A stretch of DNA of 64,000 nucleotides from the NCBI GenBank assembly GCA_009692265.1, contig SHZM01000007.1:1-64000 (forward strand). The letters are read 5' to 3'. A program made the translations under genes and the position numbers. Shown here piece by piece: positions 1 to 8,662 of this stretch. How positions within the stretch are numbered: position 1 is the stretch's first letter; each line of letters begins with the position of its first letter. The notes under the pieces were generated by a model. That model searched no databases. It was not told the DNA's origin and was given only the letters and a program-made list of their open reading frames with translations. This DNA is from Gammaproteobacteria bacterium. Its GTDB lineage: Bacteria > Pseudomonadota > Gammaproteobacteria > Ga0077536.

Positions 1-285
1 CGTCGCGAGTTCGAAGTCCTTGTCGGTGATCCCTTTCGCTGCATGGTTTTGTAGTTTCACCGTAACAAACGCGTACGACACATTCAGATCCGGATGATGC
101 CAAGCTGCTTCGGCGAGATGCCCGATGATATTGACCACCATCAAGGTGCCCTTCCAGCCAGAAGTTTTGTAGCTACGTCGAATCCAGCCTTCTTTCAAAC
201 TCCATTTCGGCAGGATTTCTTGGAGCTTGGCTTCCACTTCAGCCTCGGTGTAGACCTTTTCAGATTTGCGTTCGCGCCATGCCAT
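1..285 (-). CDS. phhB: Pterin-4a-carbinolamine dehydratase, partial (C-terminus beyond window)
   Basis: The 95 visible residues match the PCD/DCoH family: a central AEAAWHHPDL stretch supplies the paired catalytic histidines, followed by a YAFVTVKLQNHAAKGITDKD segment typical of the fold. The family dehydrates 4a-hydroxytetrahydropterin after aromatic amino-acid hydroxylation and is also found as a stand-alone protein near molybdopterin and pterin genes. The ATG at 283-285 follows GAGGAGAG, a good ribosome site. The reading frame runs off the left edge of the window with no stop. The gene start lies inside the 3' end of mfnB (26-bp overlap), so the two are probably co-translated; a role in (methano)pterin turnover is inferred from that position. 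Confidence 0.9.
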   Translation of the reverse strand, partial: MAWRERKSEKVYTEAEVEAKLQEILPKWSLKEGWIRRSYKTSGWKGTLMVVNIIGHLAEAAWHHPDLNVSYAFVTVKLQNHAAKGITDKDFELAT

Positions 286-997
286 GGTTGCTCTCCTCGT
301 TGGTGGTGTGTGCCGCGGGCGTTGGGGCCAGCAGACGTCGAATGGTCCGGATTGCCTCGGGCGCGAGCGCTGCGGTGCGCAGCTGGCCTTGGCAGAGGGC
401 GCCCCGGAAACCGAGATAATCAGCGCCCAGTGGCAACAATTCTGCGACATCACGGGTCCGCAAGCTACCGGCGAGGCCGACTAACAAACGATGTTCCCGC
501 GCGGCTCCCACGAATTGTTGGAGAGCCGTGGCCGGCACCCGAGTCGGGAGCGCGCCACCGACTTTATCCGCGGTATCCAGCATCACCCCGACGAAGCCGA
601 ACGTGGCGAGGCGAGCAACGTCTCGCGGTCGCGGAACGGCTTCAACGAAACACACGGCGATCAGCCGGGGCATAATCGCAATCGCGGCCCGCAAGGCGCA
701 TTCGAGTTCGGTGCTGATCTGATCGACAAACAACCCCACCTTTAGATAATCGACGCCAGTGGAGGTTAGCGCCGCGACTCGCGCCGGAATTAATTTCGGT
801 CGGTCCCAGCAGTCGCCAATCGTGGCACTAATCGGCAGTTGTCCGTGAAAGCGGGCGACAATTCTTGCAATGCAGGCCCTCGGGAGAGCACCGAGTGCGC
901 CGGTCCGAGGTTCCTTCAGGTCCAGCCAATCGCAGCCCGCGTCCACTGCGATGCTGGCTTCACGAAGGGTTCGAACGCTGGCGAGAAGGGCTGTCAT
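260..997 (-). CDS. mfnB: (5-formylfuran-3-yl)methyl phosphate synthase, MfnB family
   Basis: About 245 residues beginning MTALLASVRTLREA, the standard N-terminus of the DUF556/MfnB family, followed by DWLDLKEPRTGALGA with the active-site lysine region. MfnB condenses two glyceraldehyde-3-phosphates to the furan precursor of methanofuran. In bacteria the gene belongs to the tetrahydromethanopterin/methanofuran formaldehyde-oxidation gene set, so it is a marker of methylotrophy. The frame is open further upstream, but the ATG at 995-997 was chosen because it matches the family N-terminus and starts just after the DUF447 stop at 1008. The ribosome site is weak, which suits translational coupling. 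The 3' end overlaps phhB. Confidence 0.88.
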   Translation of the reverse strand: MTALLASVRTLREASIAVDAGCDWLDLKEPRTGALGALPRACIARIVARFHGQLPISATIGDCWDRPKLIPARVAALTSTGVDYLKVGLFVDQISTELECALRAAIAIMPRLIAVCFVEAVPRPRDVARLATFGFVGVMLDTADKVGGALPTRVPATALQQFVGAAREHRLLVGLAGSLRTRDVAELLPLGADYLGFRGALCQGQLRTAALAPEAIRTIRRLLAPTPAAHTTNEESNHGMARTQI

Positions 998-1007
998 ACA
1001 GAGTATT

Positions 1008-1586
1008 TCAAAGCGCGCTAAGGTTACTTGAAGCATGTCGTGGATGCGCGATGATCGCCGCCACGAGCCAATTCCAGGCTTCACGCTCTTCAGGTCCCGC
1101 AGTCTTATCGATCGCAATCTGCAAGTAGCGTATTTCGCCCTGCACCTTCTCGACCTCTAACCAATCCAGGCGCGAGACGAGGATCGCGAGTTCAACGACT
1201 GCTGCCTGAGCGCGATTAAATCCAAGGAATGGACGGTGATTCGCCCTCGCCACGATCCGGCATAAAAACTCGGGGCGTTCGAGGAGTTCGCGAACGGATT
1301 CCACTTCCAGCTCCCAGTGCGCCAATGGATCCGCTAAACGCGGACAATCCACCTGGGTGGCGGGCGTCGTCGGCCAGGCCCGACGTCCGGTCAGGGCACC
1401 CGCAATAATTCGCACCTCATCCGTGAAATTCAGCACGGCGACGCGACGCTCACGGAGGTTCTCAAGGGTTTGCGAGGGCACGAAAGGTGCCAGCACTACG
1501 TATTCACCATTCAGGCGGTAGCCGAGCGGCGTGATGTGCGCGGCACCATTGGCCGCAATGGTCGTGATCACTGCTTCTCGAATCAT
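1008..1586 (-). CDS. DUF447 family protein, H4MPT-pathway associated
   Basis: A 192-residue protein beginning MIREAVITTIAANGAAHITPLGYRL, which is the start of the DUF447 family (FMN-binding split-barrel-like fold). The family occurs in methanogens and in bacteria that carry the tetrahydromethanopterin C1 pathway, where it clusters with mfnB, mch and fae-type genes; its biochemical role is not established as far as I know. Here it is the first gene of a three-gene minus-strand unit with mfnB and phhB. The start is preceded by AAGGGACAG, a fair ribosome site. The pterin/C1 role is inferred from family and context, not from catalytic residues. Confidence 0.82.
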   Translation of the reverse strand: MIREAVITTIAANGAAHITPLGYRLNGEYVVLAPFVPSQTLENLRERRVAVLNFTDEVRIIAGALTGRRAWPTTPATQVDCPRLADPLAHWELEVESVRELLERPEFLCRIVARANHRPFLGFNRAQAAVVELAILVSRLDWLEVEKVQGEIRYLQIAIDKTAGPEEREAWNWLVAAIIAHPRHASSNLSAL

Positions 1587-1776
1587 GCCTGTCCCTTTCT
1601 AAGATCGCGCTGGTTCATATCAGCCATGGTACGCAGTCATAGAAACCAGTTGCCCGCGTATCGCATCGACTGCGCTGACGAAGTGTGAGAGCTCACCATC
1701 ACTAACTTGTTGATCATCATTAGAGTCTTGACGGTTTCTCGGTTTCGAATCGGCCTGGCATGGATGCTGCGTGTCT

Positions 1777-1839
1777 GCCGCGAATGCGGCGCGATCTCTC
1801 GGGATTGTCGCAGTGTGGGGGATGCGCCTCAAGCGCATC
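1777..1839 (+). promoter_or_regulatory. Two small hairpins in the pqqA upstream region
   Basis: Between the divergent DUF447 start (1586) and pqqA (1867) there is no gene. Two perfect hairpins sit in the likely pqqA leader: GCCGC/GCGGC with a GAAT loop (1777-1790), and GATGCGC/GCGCATC with a CTCAA loop (1821-1839), the latter 27 bases before the start codon. Neither has a T-run, so they do not look like terminators. They may protect the message or influence translation. I could not find a convincing sigma-70 promoter. Confidence 0.4.
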
Positions 1840-1866
1840 GGCGGTTCACCTTCGGGAGAGTCAATC

Positions 1867-1941
1867 ATGTCTTGGGAAACCCCTTCGTACAACGATGTAC
1901 GTTTTGGCTTCGAAGTCACGATGTACATCAACAACCGTTGA
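1867..1941 (+). CDS. pqqA: PQQ precursor peptide PqqA (copy 1)
   Basis: A 24-residue open frame starting [11 protein letters not shown] and ending EVTMYINNR. PqqA is the ribosomally made peptide from which pyrroloquinoline quinone is built; PqqE links the glutamate and tyrosine side chains. Both are present at the expected positions, Glu16 and Tyr20, three residues apart. GGGAGAG lies 6-12 bases before the ATG. It heads a pqqA-C-D-E cluster. A second copy with almost the same peptide lies at 22450. Confidence 0.95.
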   Translation: MSWETPSYNDVRFGFEVTMYINNR

Positions 1942-2041
1942 TCGTCGTCTGACGGATGCCGGCCCGGGGCCGTTCGCGGTCCCAGGGCTTTATGCCCATT
2001 GCACCGCTCCTCCCCGCTCGCCGCAGCAGATAAATACGATT

Positions 2042-2806
2042 GTGGTTCAACTCGCAGTTCCCCGCCCTCGCGTCACCACAACCGAACCCTGGTCTCGAAC
2101 CGAGTTCGAGCATCGCTTGCGCGCCAAAGAGCACTACTACCATATACATCATCCTTTTCACGTCGCCATGAATGGCGTCGGAGTGTCGCGCGAAGCCGTT
2201 CGCGGGTGGGTCGCGAACCGGTTTTACTATCAACAAGCTATCCCGCTCAAGGACGCCGCGGTGCTCGCCAATTGCCGCGACCGCGATGCGCGTCGACTGT
2301 GGATCCAACGCATTCTCGATCACGATGGGACGGACGGTGACGAAGGCGGGATCGAGGCTTGGTTGCAGCTCGCGGACGCGGTCGGTTTGTCGCGTGAGGA
2401 AGTCGAAAGCGAGCAACATGTTTTGCCCGGTGTTCGTTTCGCCGTGGATGCCTACATTAACTTTGCACGCGCGGCTAGCTTCGAAGAAGCCGCGTGTTCG
2501 TCCCTCACGGAACTCTTCGCGCCAACTATTCATCAGAAGCGGCTCGACAACTGGCCGGAGATTTATCCGTGGATCGAGATCCAAGGGTATCGCTACTTTC
2601 GTAAGCGCCTGAGCGAAGCGCGCCGAGATGTAGAGCACGGCGTGCAGGTTACCCTCGATCATTTTCGCTCACGCGCCGACCAGGAATACGCACTCAACAT
2701 CTTGCAGTTCAAATTGAACATCCTATGGACGATGTTGGATGCGATGTGGATGGCATACATCGAAAAGAAACCACCGTTTTATAGTTGTAATACTCCCCAT
2801 GAGTGA
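2042..2806 (+). CDS. pqqC: Pyrroloquinoline-quinone synthase PqqC
   Basis: About 254 residues, the usual PqqC length (around 250). PqqC is a cofactorless oxidase that performs the last ring closure and eight-electron oxidation of PQQ synthesis. Visible family blocks are HHPFHVAMN (about 36-44), [11 protein letters not shown] (54-64), RILDHDG (90-96) and [15 protein letters not shown], which carry the substrate-binding Arg/Gln/His residues. No in-frame ATG gives the full N-terminus; I chose GTG at 2042 from family length, and its ribosome site is poor, so the start is uncertain. The reading frame is open further upstream to about 1760. The 3' end overlaps pqqD by 8 bp. pqqB, normally between pqqA and pqqC, is absent. 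Confidence 0.92.
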   Translation: MVQLAVPRPRVTTTEPWSRTEFEHRLRAKEHYYHIHHPFHVAMNGVGVSREAVRGWVANRFYYQQAIPLKDAAVLANCRDRDARRLWIQRILDHDGTDGDEGGIEAWLQLADAVGLSREEVESEQHVLPGVRFAVDAYINFARAASFEEAACSSLTELFAPTIHQKRLDNWPEIYPWIEIQGYRYFRKRLSEARRDVEHGVQVTLDHFRSRADQEYALNILQFKLNILWTMLDAMWMAYIEKKPPFYSCNTPHE

Positions 2807-3083
2807 CGAACTTCCCCCCACGTTGATTCCCCGGATCGCACCGATGTTCCGCCTACAATGGGAAGAAGCTCAGAATTGCCACGTGCTCCTTTATCCGGAA
2901 GGGATGGTCAAGTTGGGCGGCAGCGCTGGCGAAATCCTAAAACGAATCGATGGCAAAAAATCCATCAGTACCCTCATCGACGAACTCAAGGCACAATTTC
3001 CAGGAGTTCCACTCGAAGCAGATGTCCATAAATTTCTGGAGACCGCATATGGCAATGGTTGGCTCCGTTCCGAATCAAAGTAA
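2799..3083 (+). CDS. pqqD: PQQ biosynthesis peptide chaperone PqqD
   Basis: A 94-residue protein, the normal PqqD size. PqqD is a winged-helix-like RiPP recognition element that binds PqqA and presents it to PqqE. Matching features are [15 protein letters not shown] near the N-terminus, [18 protein letters not shown] (about 31-48) and a C-terminal [11 protein letters not shown] segment. The ATG at 2799 overlaps the pqqC stop and is the family start. The 3' end overlaps pqqE by 35 bp, so PqqD and PqqE are likely made in step. Confidence 0.93.
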   Translation: MSDELPPTLIPRIAPMFRLQWEEAQNCHVLLYPEGMVKLGGSAGEILKRIDGKKSISTLIDELKAQFPGVPLEADVHKFLETAYGNGWLRSESK

Positions 3084-4188
3084 GCCCTTGTGGTTGTTGG
3101 CAGAACTCACCTACCGCTGCCCGCTGCAATGCCCGTACTGCTCGAATCCTCTAGATATTGCGAAATATAAAGAGGAGCTCGATACCGAAGGCTGGCTACG
3201 CGTGTTGCGCGAAGCTCGCAAAATGGGCGCCGCGCAACTTGGCTTTTCCGGGGGCGAGCCTTTAGTCCGCCAGGACCTCGAAATCCTGATCGCGGAAGGC
3301 CGCAAGCTTGGTTACTACACCAACCTCATCACCTCCGGAGTTGGGATGGACGAGGCGCGAATTGCGGCCTTCAAGGAAGCCGGTCTCGATCACATACAGA
3401 TCAGCTTTCAAGCCAGTAACGAGGAGCTTAATAATTATCTCGGTGGCAGCGACTCGTTCCAACACAAGTACGATATGGCGCGGCTGGTCAAGAAGTATGA
3501 GTACCCGATGGTACTCAACATCGTCATTCACCGTCAGAACATCGACCAGATTGAAGACATCATCAAGATGACGATCGATTTGCAAGCCGACTATGTCGAA
3601 CTTGCCAGCACCCAGTATTACGGTTGGTCGAAGCTTAACGAAGCGCAACTGCTGCCGACGCGCGAACAGCTGGCGCGCGCCGAGCGAATTGCTCATGAAT
3701 ACCAGGAGCGGATGAAAGGCCGCATGCGCATCCTTTACGTCGTGCCGGACTATTATGAGACGCGACCGAAGGCCTGCATGAATGGCTGGGGATCGATCTT
3801 TTTGACGATCTCGCCCGACGGCTCCGCGCTGCCATGCCATGCCGCCCGGCAATTACCGGGAATGACATTTCCAAATGTCCGTACCCACAGCGTGGACTGG
3901 ATCTGGAACCAATCGCCGACCTTCAATTTCTATCGCGGCGACAATTGGATGCAGGAGCCCTGCCGCAGTTGTCCCGAGAAGACCAAGGATTTCGGTGGCT
4001 GCCGGTGTCAGGCTTATATGTTGACAGGGGATGCGACGAACGCCGATCCAGTGTGTGACAAGTCTGCATATCACGCGGAGCTCGTGGCGCAAGTTGATGC
4101 GATGACGATGAAACCACTCTCGAGCCGAGATACGAAGCCGCTGGTGTTTCGAAATATGCGGAATTCTAAAGAGTTGGCATCGGCATAA
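3049..4188 (+). CDS. pqqE: PqqA peptide cyclase PqqE (radical SAM/SPASM)
   Basis: A 379-residue radical SAM enzyme. The CPLQCPYC motif (Cys24, Cys28, Cys31) binds the SAM-cleaving [4Fe-4S] cluster; FSGGEP follows as the SAM-binding GGE motif; the C-terminal SPASM cysteines are visible as [19 protein letters not shown] and a later DPVCDK. PqqE forms the Glu-Tyr carbon-carbon bond in PqqA with help from PqqD. The ATG at 3049 was chosen because GGAG lies 7 bases before it and the size then equals the family's. It overlaps pqqD and is the last gene of the cluster; the next gene, folP, converges from the other strand. Confidence 0.96.
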   Translation: MAMVGSVPNQSKPLWLLAELTYRCPLQCPYCSNPLDIAKYKEELDTEGWLRVLREARKMGAAQLGFSGGEPLVRQDLEILIAEGRKLGYYTNLITSGVGMDEARIAAFKEAGLDHIQISFQASNEELNNYLGGSDSFQHKYDMARLVKKYEYPMVLNIVIHRQNIDQIEDIIKMTIDLQADYVELASTQYYGWSKLNEAQLLPTREQLARAERIAHEYQERMKGRMRILYVVPDYYETRPKACMNGWGSIFLTISPDGSALPCHAARQLPGMTFPNVRTHSVDWIWNQSPTFNFYRGDNWMQEPCRSCPEKTKDFGGCRCQAYMLTGDATNADPVCDKSAYHAELVAQVDAMTMKPLSSRDTKPLVFRNMRNSKELASA

Positions 4189-4233
4189 ACGCGAATAGCG
4201 ACCGAACCAGACTTACCCGGTATTCCAGCGTCC

Positions 4234-5073
4234 TTAAGTGGCTGAGTGTTGAATTGCCCACGCGACTTCCAGCGCTTGGCGATTCGCCTTCACGTCGTGC
4301 ACTCGAAACACGCGGACACCTGCCTGTACGCCTAATGCAGTCGTCGCACAGGTAGCACCTACTAGATCTGTAAACACCGTTTCGCGGCAAATTGACCCCA
4401 TGAAGCGTTTGCGGCTCGTACCGAGCAGTATCGGATAAGGCAACGCGACAAAACGTGGCAGTGCGGCGAGCAGCGCTAAATTGTGCGCCTTGGTTTTACC
4501 AAAACCGATACCGGGATCGAGCAGAATGCGCTCACGCGCCACACCACGCGCCGCTGCCGCGGCGGCATGCTTGCCGAGCGTGTCGAGCACTTCAGTCACG
4601 ACGTCGTCGTACTGCGGGGCGAGTTGCATCGTCACCGGGGTGCCTTGCATGTGCATCAATACCATTCCTGCGTCGTGTTCGGCGACTACCTCGTACATCC
4701 CTGGACTGTCACCCGCTGAAATGTCATTGACCAGCGACACGCCTGCGCTAAGTGCCGCGCGCGCCACCATTGGCGAACGAGTATCGATGCTGAGCATGAC
4801 GTCGCCCTGGCAAGTTCCTTGCAGCGTCCGCAGGAGTGGCATCACGCGTTCGATTTGTTCCGCGTCGCTGATTGGCGACGCGCCGGGTTGTGACGATTCA
4901 CCACCGATATCGATGATCGATGCGCCTTCTTGGATCATTCGCCTCACCCGCTCCACCGCGACCGCAACTTCTGTATACCGCCCACCGTCTGAAAAACTAT
5001 CGGGAGTAGCGTTTAACACCCCCATCAAGATCGGGCACTGCGTTAGATCCTGTAGCCGTTCAAAGATCGTCAT
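4234..5073 (-). CDS. folP: Dihydropteroate synthase
   Basis: A 279-residue TIM-barrel enzyme that joins p-aminobenzoate to dihydropterin pyrophosphate in folate synthesis. Family blocks are GVLNATPDSFSDGG (pterin site), DIGGES, SIDTRSP, NDISAG, DPGIGFGKT, LLGTSRKRFMG and the C-terminal RVHDVKA. One oddity: the loop usually read as STRPGA is SSQPGA here, so the conserved arginine is replaced by glutamine. The ATG at 5071-5073 fits the family N-terminus and follows the upstream peptidase gene by 16 bp; the frame is open further upstream but would overlap that gene. Most likely ordinary folate synthesis, though the genome also makes a methanopterin-type cofactor. Confidence 0.93.
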   Translation of the reverse strand: MTIFERLQDLTQCPILMGVLNATPDSFSDGGRYTEVAVAVERVRRMIQEGASIIDIGGESSQPGASPISDAEQIERVMPLLRTLQGTCQGDVMLSIDTRSPMVARAALSAGVSLVNDISAGDSPGMYEVVAEHDAGMVLMHMQGTPVTMQLAPQYDDVVTEVLDTLGKHAAAAAARGVARERILLDPGIGFGKTKAHNLALLAALPRFVALPYPILLGTSRKRFMGSICRETVFTDLVGATCATTALGVQAGVRVFRVHDVKANRQALEVAWAIQHSAT

Positions 5074-5089
5074 CGCGGCTCTGGCAACT

Positions 5090-6040
5090 TTAGCGTGCTT
5101 CAAGACGCTCAGCCATGGCATCGGCGGCGCGCAGCAGCGCGTCCTGCACGGGTGCTTCTCCGGAAAGATGACCCGCAGTACGTAGAATTTCGAACGTCGA
5201 GCCGGGCACGGCTTGATGAATAGCCCACCCGGCTTCCGGGGCGCAGGTTAGATCGCGTTGACCATGGATCACGTGAATCGGTACGCGAGGCAACTTGTGC
5301 GCGTTCGTCAGTAGTTCGTTGTCTGCGAGGAAGTAACCATTGATTGCGTAATGAAGCTCAATCCGGGTCTTCCCCAATAAATGGTCCAGTGGTTCGGGAG
5401 CATCACCGGGCGCATTATCAAAGGCGTACATGACAACTTCGTTAGACCATTTAGCCCAGGCGCGAGCTGCCGATTCCGCGACAGTCGAATCACTTCCGAA
5501 CACTGCGTCGTGCAGCGCTGAAATCGATTGCCCTATCTCGCGAGTCGAAGCAACGAAATCTGCCCAGGCTTTTGGCAGGAGGCGCGCCGCGCCCACCTGC
5601 ATAAACCAATCGAGATCGCGTTTGCGAGCAAGAAATGTTCCTCGAAGTACCATCGCAAGCACTCGATCAGGATGGAATTGCGCATAGGCGAGCGCCAGCG
5701 CCGCACCCCACGAACCGCCAAACAGAGCCCAGGCCTCGACACCTGCCCAACGTCGAAGCGCTTCCAAATCCGAGATCAGCGCTTGCGTAGAATTATGCTG
5801 AGTAGACCCAAACGGCTTCGAGCGACCGCACCCACGCTGGTCGAATAAAAAGCTACGGTAACGAGTAGGTTCGAAGAATTGTCGATGGCTAGGCTTACAA
5901 CCCGAACCCGGGCCGCCATGGAGGAATACGATCGGAATCCCCTCTGGGTTTCCAGCTTCTTCGAAATAAATCGAGTGGCCGTCGCCAACCTCCAGCCATT
6001 CGGCCCGGCGCGGTGCGGTGGCGGGGTACAGCGATCGCAT
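5090..6040 (-). CDS. pip: Proline iminopeptidase (alpha/beta hydrolase, family S33)
   Basis: A 316-residue serine peptidase that removes N-terminal proline from peptides. The sequence shows the S33 signatures: YFEEAGNPEGIPIVFLHGGPG (oxyanion hole), DQRGCGRS, the nucleophile elbow GGSWG, an aspartate in HGQRDLTCAP and the catalytic histidine in TAGHLSGE. No signal peptide, so cytoplasmic. Start ATG at 6038-6040; the length matches the family. It is followed at 16 bp by folP on the same strand, possibly co-transcribed, without an obvious functional link. Confidence 0.93.
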   Translation of the reverse strand: MRSLYPATAPRRAEWLEVGDGHSIYFEEAGNPEGIPIVFLHGGPGSGCKPSHRQFFEPTRYRSFLFDQRGCGRSKPFGSTQHNSTQALISDLEALRRWAGVEAWALFGGSWGAALALAYAQFHPDRVLAMVLRGTFLARKRDLDWFMQVGAARLLPKAWADFVASTREIGQSISALHDAVFGSDSTVAESAARAWAKWSNEVVMYAFDNAPGDAPEPLDHLLGKTRIELHYAINGYFLADNELLTNAHKLPRVPIHVIHGQRDLTCAPEAGWAIHQAVPGSTFEILRTAGHLSGEAPVQDALLRAADAMAERLEAR

Positions 6041-6053
6041 GAATCAATGAGTG

Positions 6054-7046
6054 CTAAATATCCTGCAGAATTTCGTCGCGTCGCCGCTGATACTCTTCGT
6101 CGGTGATTAAATTTTTGGCGCGCAAAGCCTGCAGGGTGGCTAAGCGCTCTTCAAGCGATTTTGTTTGGGCACCGGCCTCGCCGCTACCCAGTTCTTTAAT
6201 TTGCTGTCGCAAACGCGCCATCTCTTCTCGCATCTGGCGACGTTCCAGGGTCAGTTTGGCGGATTCCTGCTTGACCTTCTCGGTGGTCTTTTTCTGCTCT
6301 TCGGGGATAAGCGCTTCGCGATACGCTTGTGCGGCGATGGGAACGTTTATGGCCACCCAGTCTGAACGCCCACCTTCCGCGGCCGTTGGAATCGAAACGC
6401 CTTCGGTCGTCACAATGCGACCTTCCATCTTGCCCGTATTCTTTAAGCGGTTACCGGGATCAAAATAAAGATCTGCGTAGTTGTCGATTACGCCGTGCGC
6501 CGCCTCGGCATTTTTAATGCCGCGGTCTTTCTTAAGACGGTAAGTTCCAATAATGATGTTCAACTTGCCATCAGCATAAAAGATTCGTCCGCTGCTCCAC
6601 TCTCGCTCTTTCAGGGTATCGAGCGCCAATTTTCCATAGCCGCGCACTGTAAAAATGATGTCTTCCGTGGATTTTGCCTTTAACAGCGCTTCCGCGACAT
6701 AACGCCCGAGAACTTCTGCTTGTCCCGAAGCAAACACCGGATGGGATTCCTCATTTCGGAAGAACCCACCTTCACTCCAGACTTCGAGTGACTGCAGAGC
6801 ATCACGAATATCTTCAACTTCCAAGGTTGCTGGGTGCGCGTTGGGCGGAAACGCCTCACCGCGCTTGCCCTGGGTGGACAGCGCCACATACTGCTCTTGT
6901 TCTTTCCAAATATTTTTCGAGATTTCCGGTTTGCTAAAGAAATCTGGCAGGAGATCTAGCGCGGTCGCAACTGGTGAAAGCAGAATACTCGCGCAGAACA
7001 TCGCTGCACTGACGAAAGATCGATTGTCGCGACGTAACGAAGTCAT
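6054..7046 (-). CDS. Secreted protein of unknown function with coiled coil and C-terminal SHOCT domain
   Basis: A 330-residue protein I do not recognise as a named family. Residues about 1-29 form a signal peptide (basic start, hydrophobic core, cleavage near TALD). The middle (about 30-230) has no motif I can name. A charged heptad-like stretch (about 240-285, EEQKKTTEKVKQ to QIKELG) looks like a coiled coil, and the last 34 residues, SLEERLATLQALRAKNLITDEEY onward, are a typical SHOCT oligomerisation domain. It ends 13 bp before pip on the same strand. Probably exported and self-associating; function unknown. Confidence 0.75.
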   Translation of the reverse strand: MTSLRRDNRSFVSAAMFCASILLSPVATALDLLPDFFSKPEISKNIWKEQEQYVALSTQGKRGEAFPPNAHPATLEVEDIRDALQSLEVWSEGGFFRNEESHPVFASGQAEVLGRYVAEALLKAKSTEDIIFTVRGYGKLALDTLKEREWSSGRIFYADGKLNIIIGTYRLKKDRGIKNAEAAHGVIDNYADLYFDPGNRLKNTGKMEGRIVTTEGVSIPTAAEGGRSDWVAINVPIAAQAYREALIPEEQKKTTEKVKQESAKLTLERRQMREEMARLRQQIKELGSGEAGAQTKSLEERLATLQALRAKNLITDEEYQRRRDEILQDI

Positions 7047-7237
7047 AGAGTTTTTTGCGGTTGAGGTGTGGGTTTAATCGACGCGCGGAGTATAGCTGAT
7101 GCTTTGGTTTTGGCTTCGCTCCCGAGACTTCCGAGTGCTGTACGTAATTCTAGTTGTTATGACTGAATGTCACCGTAACGAGAGGCGCTGAAGGTGAGTG
7201 GTCGACGGCCGCAAATTGAGCCTCTTTGGGCCATAAA

Positions 7238-7268
7238 AAAAGGCGCATCCAGAACGGATGCGCCTTTT
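7238..7268 (-). terminator. Rho-independent terminator of the porin gene
   Basis: A 13-bp perfect stem (AAAAGGCGCATCC paired with GGATGCGCCTTTT) around a 5-base loop. Read on the minus strand it ends in a run of seven T, 25 bases after the porin stop codon. The A-rich left arm also gives it a T-run on the plus strand, but no plus-strand gene ends here. Confidence 0.9.
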
Positions 7269-7292
7269 GAGCTTTCGCTGTCTACGACTGGT

Positions 7293-8636
7293 TTACCAGA
7301 AGAAGAAACTGCCGATGCTGAAGGTGTTGGATTCGCTGTTTCCGCCACCGACTCCGCCAACGCTGCCATAATCGTTTTCGGCTTTGCTGTATTCGGCGAT
7401 GACTTTAAGCCACGAGCTAACGTCGTGATAAACGCCAACTGTCCACATGTTGAGTTCGACATCACCAGTTGCCGTTAATCCATCAGCTATCGATGCAAAT
7501 GTGTTACCCAACCCAAAGCCGTCCTGGTTCGACTCACCGTAGCTCGCGCCGACTTTAGTCTTGCCAGTGAAGTTGTATGTGCCTTGGACGTAGAAACCGT
7601 CGTTGTCAGCCGCCTGGCATTCTTGGCCATTTGCAAGGTTGCCGGCACCGTCGTTACATCTTGTACCGCCGAGAAACTGCAAGGATCGGCCGAGACCCTT
7701 ACCGTCATAGAAATAACCGGTTAAACCGAAGCCCATGAATTTCGCTTCGGCTCCGACGCCCCAACCTTGTACCGTGACGTTGTCCGCCGCGCCAGGTAGC
7801 GTGCTTTCGATGTCCTGCCACAAGCCGTCGATCCAGCCTTGAATGCTGCCGCCGCTCAGAGCTGCGGTATAGCTGACTTCGCCTTCGAAACGCGGTGTGT
7901 CGGTTTGGTCGAGGAGGCCTGTCCCACCAAGGGTTTGTTCGACAGACGGATCATAGAGACCAATCTCGCCTTGCAGGCCGCCCAGGTTTGGCGTTTTGTA
8001 CGAGAAGCGTGCATTGAAATTCGGATAGGTGTAACCACGACCAATGCGGCCAGCAGTAACCCCAGCACCGTCCTGGTTCGCGACACCGACACCGAAGAGT
8101 GTCATGTCTTTCAGAATCGCTTGGCGACCGTAAATCGACAGTGTGCGACCGTAACTAAAGGTGCCGAACCCGCCATCTAGATTGACGAGCACTTCACGAG
8201 TATCGATCGAGGAACCTTGAATACCACCGTTGCCGGCATTTCCGAGACCGCCTCCAGCGTACACTTCCGTCTTGTTCGTGGAATTCTGAATCGTCGGCGC
8301 AAAACTGAATCGCGCGGAGCCCGTCATGCCATTTATTGTCGGGCTTTTCACGTTAAAACTGAAGAAAGCAGGCAAGAAGCCCGATGTGACGCGCGAAATG
8401 TCCTCGGCGGCAGACGCGCCCGGTTCATCCGAAGGGGTGCCAAACCCTAGCGCATTCCAACCAGCATCATTGTCGCTCTGTACCCAGAACGCATTGACGT
8501 TGCCGTCGAAACTGACTTCCCACCCATTATCGCCACCAACCACAACTACGGCATTCGCAGCTGCGCTCAGACCTAGGCTAACTACCGCAGTGGCCACCGC
8601 AGCCGCTAACTTTGTCTTTTTGGATTGTGTCGCCAT
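7293..8636 (-). CDS. Outer-membrane porin
   Basis: A 447-residue beta-barrel protein. Residues 1-29 are a clear signal peptide (KKTKLAAAVATAVVSLGL ... ANA). The mature part opens with GWEVSFDGNVNAFWVQ, continues with alternating polar/aromatic strands (for example GFGTFSYGRTLSIYGRQ, EGEVSYTAALSGG) and ends with SFFFW, a terminal aromatic residue as used for BAM insertion. This is the layout of gammaproteobacterial general porins that let small solutes cross the outer membrane. The ribosome site TTAGGAGGAAG is strong and a good terminator follows, so it is probably a highly expressed single-gene transcript. Substrate specificity cannot be read from the sequence. Confidence 0.85.
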   Translation of the reverse strand: MATQSKKTKLAAAVATAVVSLGLSAAANAVVVVGGDNGWEVSFDGNVNAFWVQSDNDAGWNALGFGTPSDEPGASAAEDISRVTSGFLPAFFSFNVKSPTINGMTGSARFSFAPTIQNSTNKTEVYAGGGLGNAGNGGIQGSSIDTREVLVNLDGGFGTFSYGRTLSIYGRQAILKDMTLFGVGVANQDGAGVTAGRIGRGYTYPNFNARFSYKTPNLGGLQGEIGLYDPSVEQTLGGTGLLDQTDTPRFEGEVSYTAALSGGSIQGWIDGLWQDIESTLPGAADNVTVQGWGVGAEAKFMGFGLTGYFYDGKGLGRSLQFLGGTRCNDGAGNLANGQECQAADNDGFYVQGTYNFTGKTKVGASYGESNQDGFGLGNTFASIADGLTATGDVELNMWTVGVYHDVSSWLKVIAEYSKAENDYGSVGGVGGGNSESNTFSIGSFFFW

Positions 8637-8662
8637 TACTTCCTCCTAACTCAAGGATTCTT

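Noticed and set aside
1928-2662. Long open frame antisense to pqqC
   Set aside because: It lies opposite a clear PqqC frame and has no family motif or ribosome site; it is a codon-bias shadow.
3262-3852. Long open frame antisense to pqqE
   Set aside because: Fully opposite the radical SAM gene; composition is that of reversed pqqE codons.
4189-4233. Terminator between pqqE and folP
   Set aside because: The 45 bases show no stem with a T-run on either strand.
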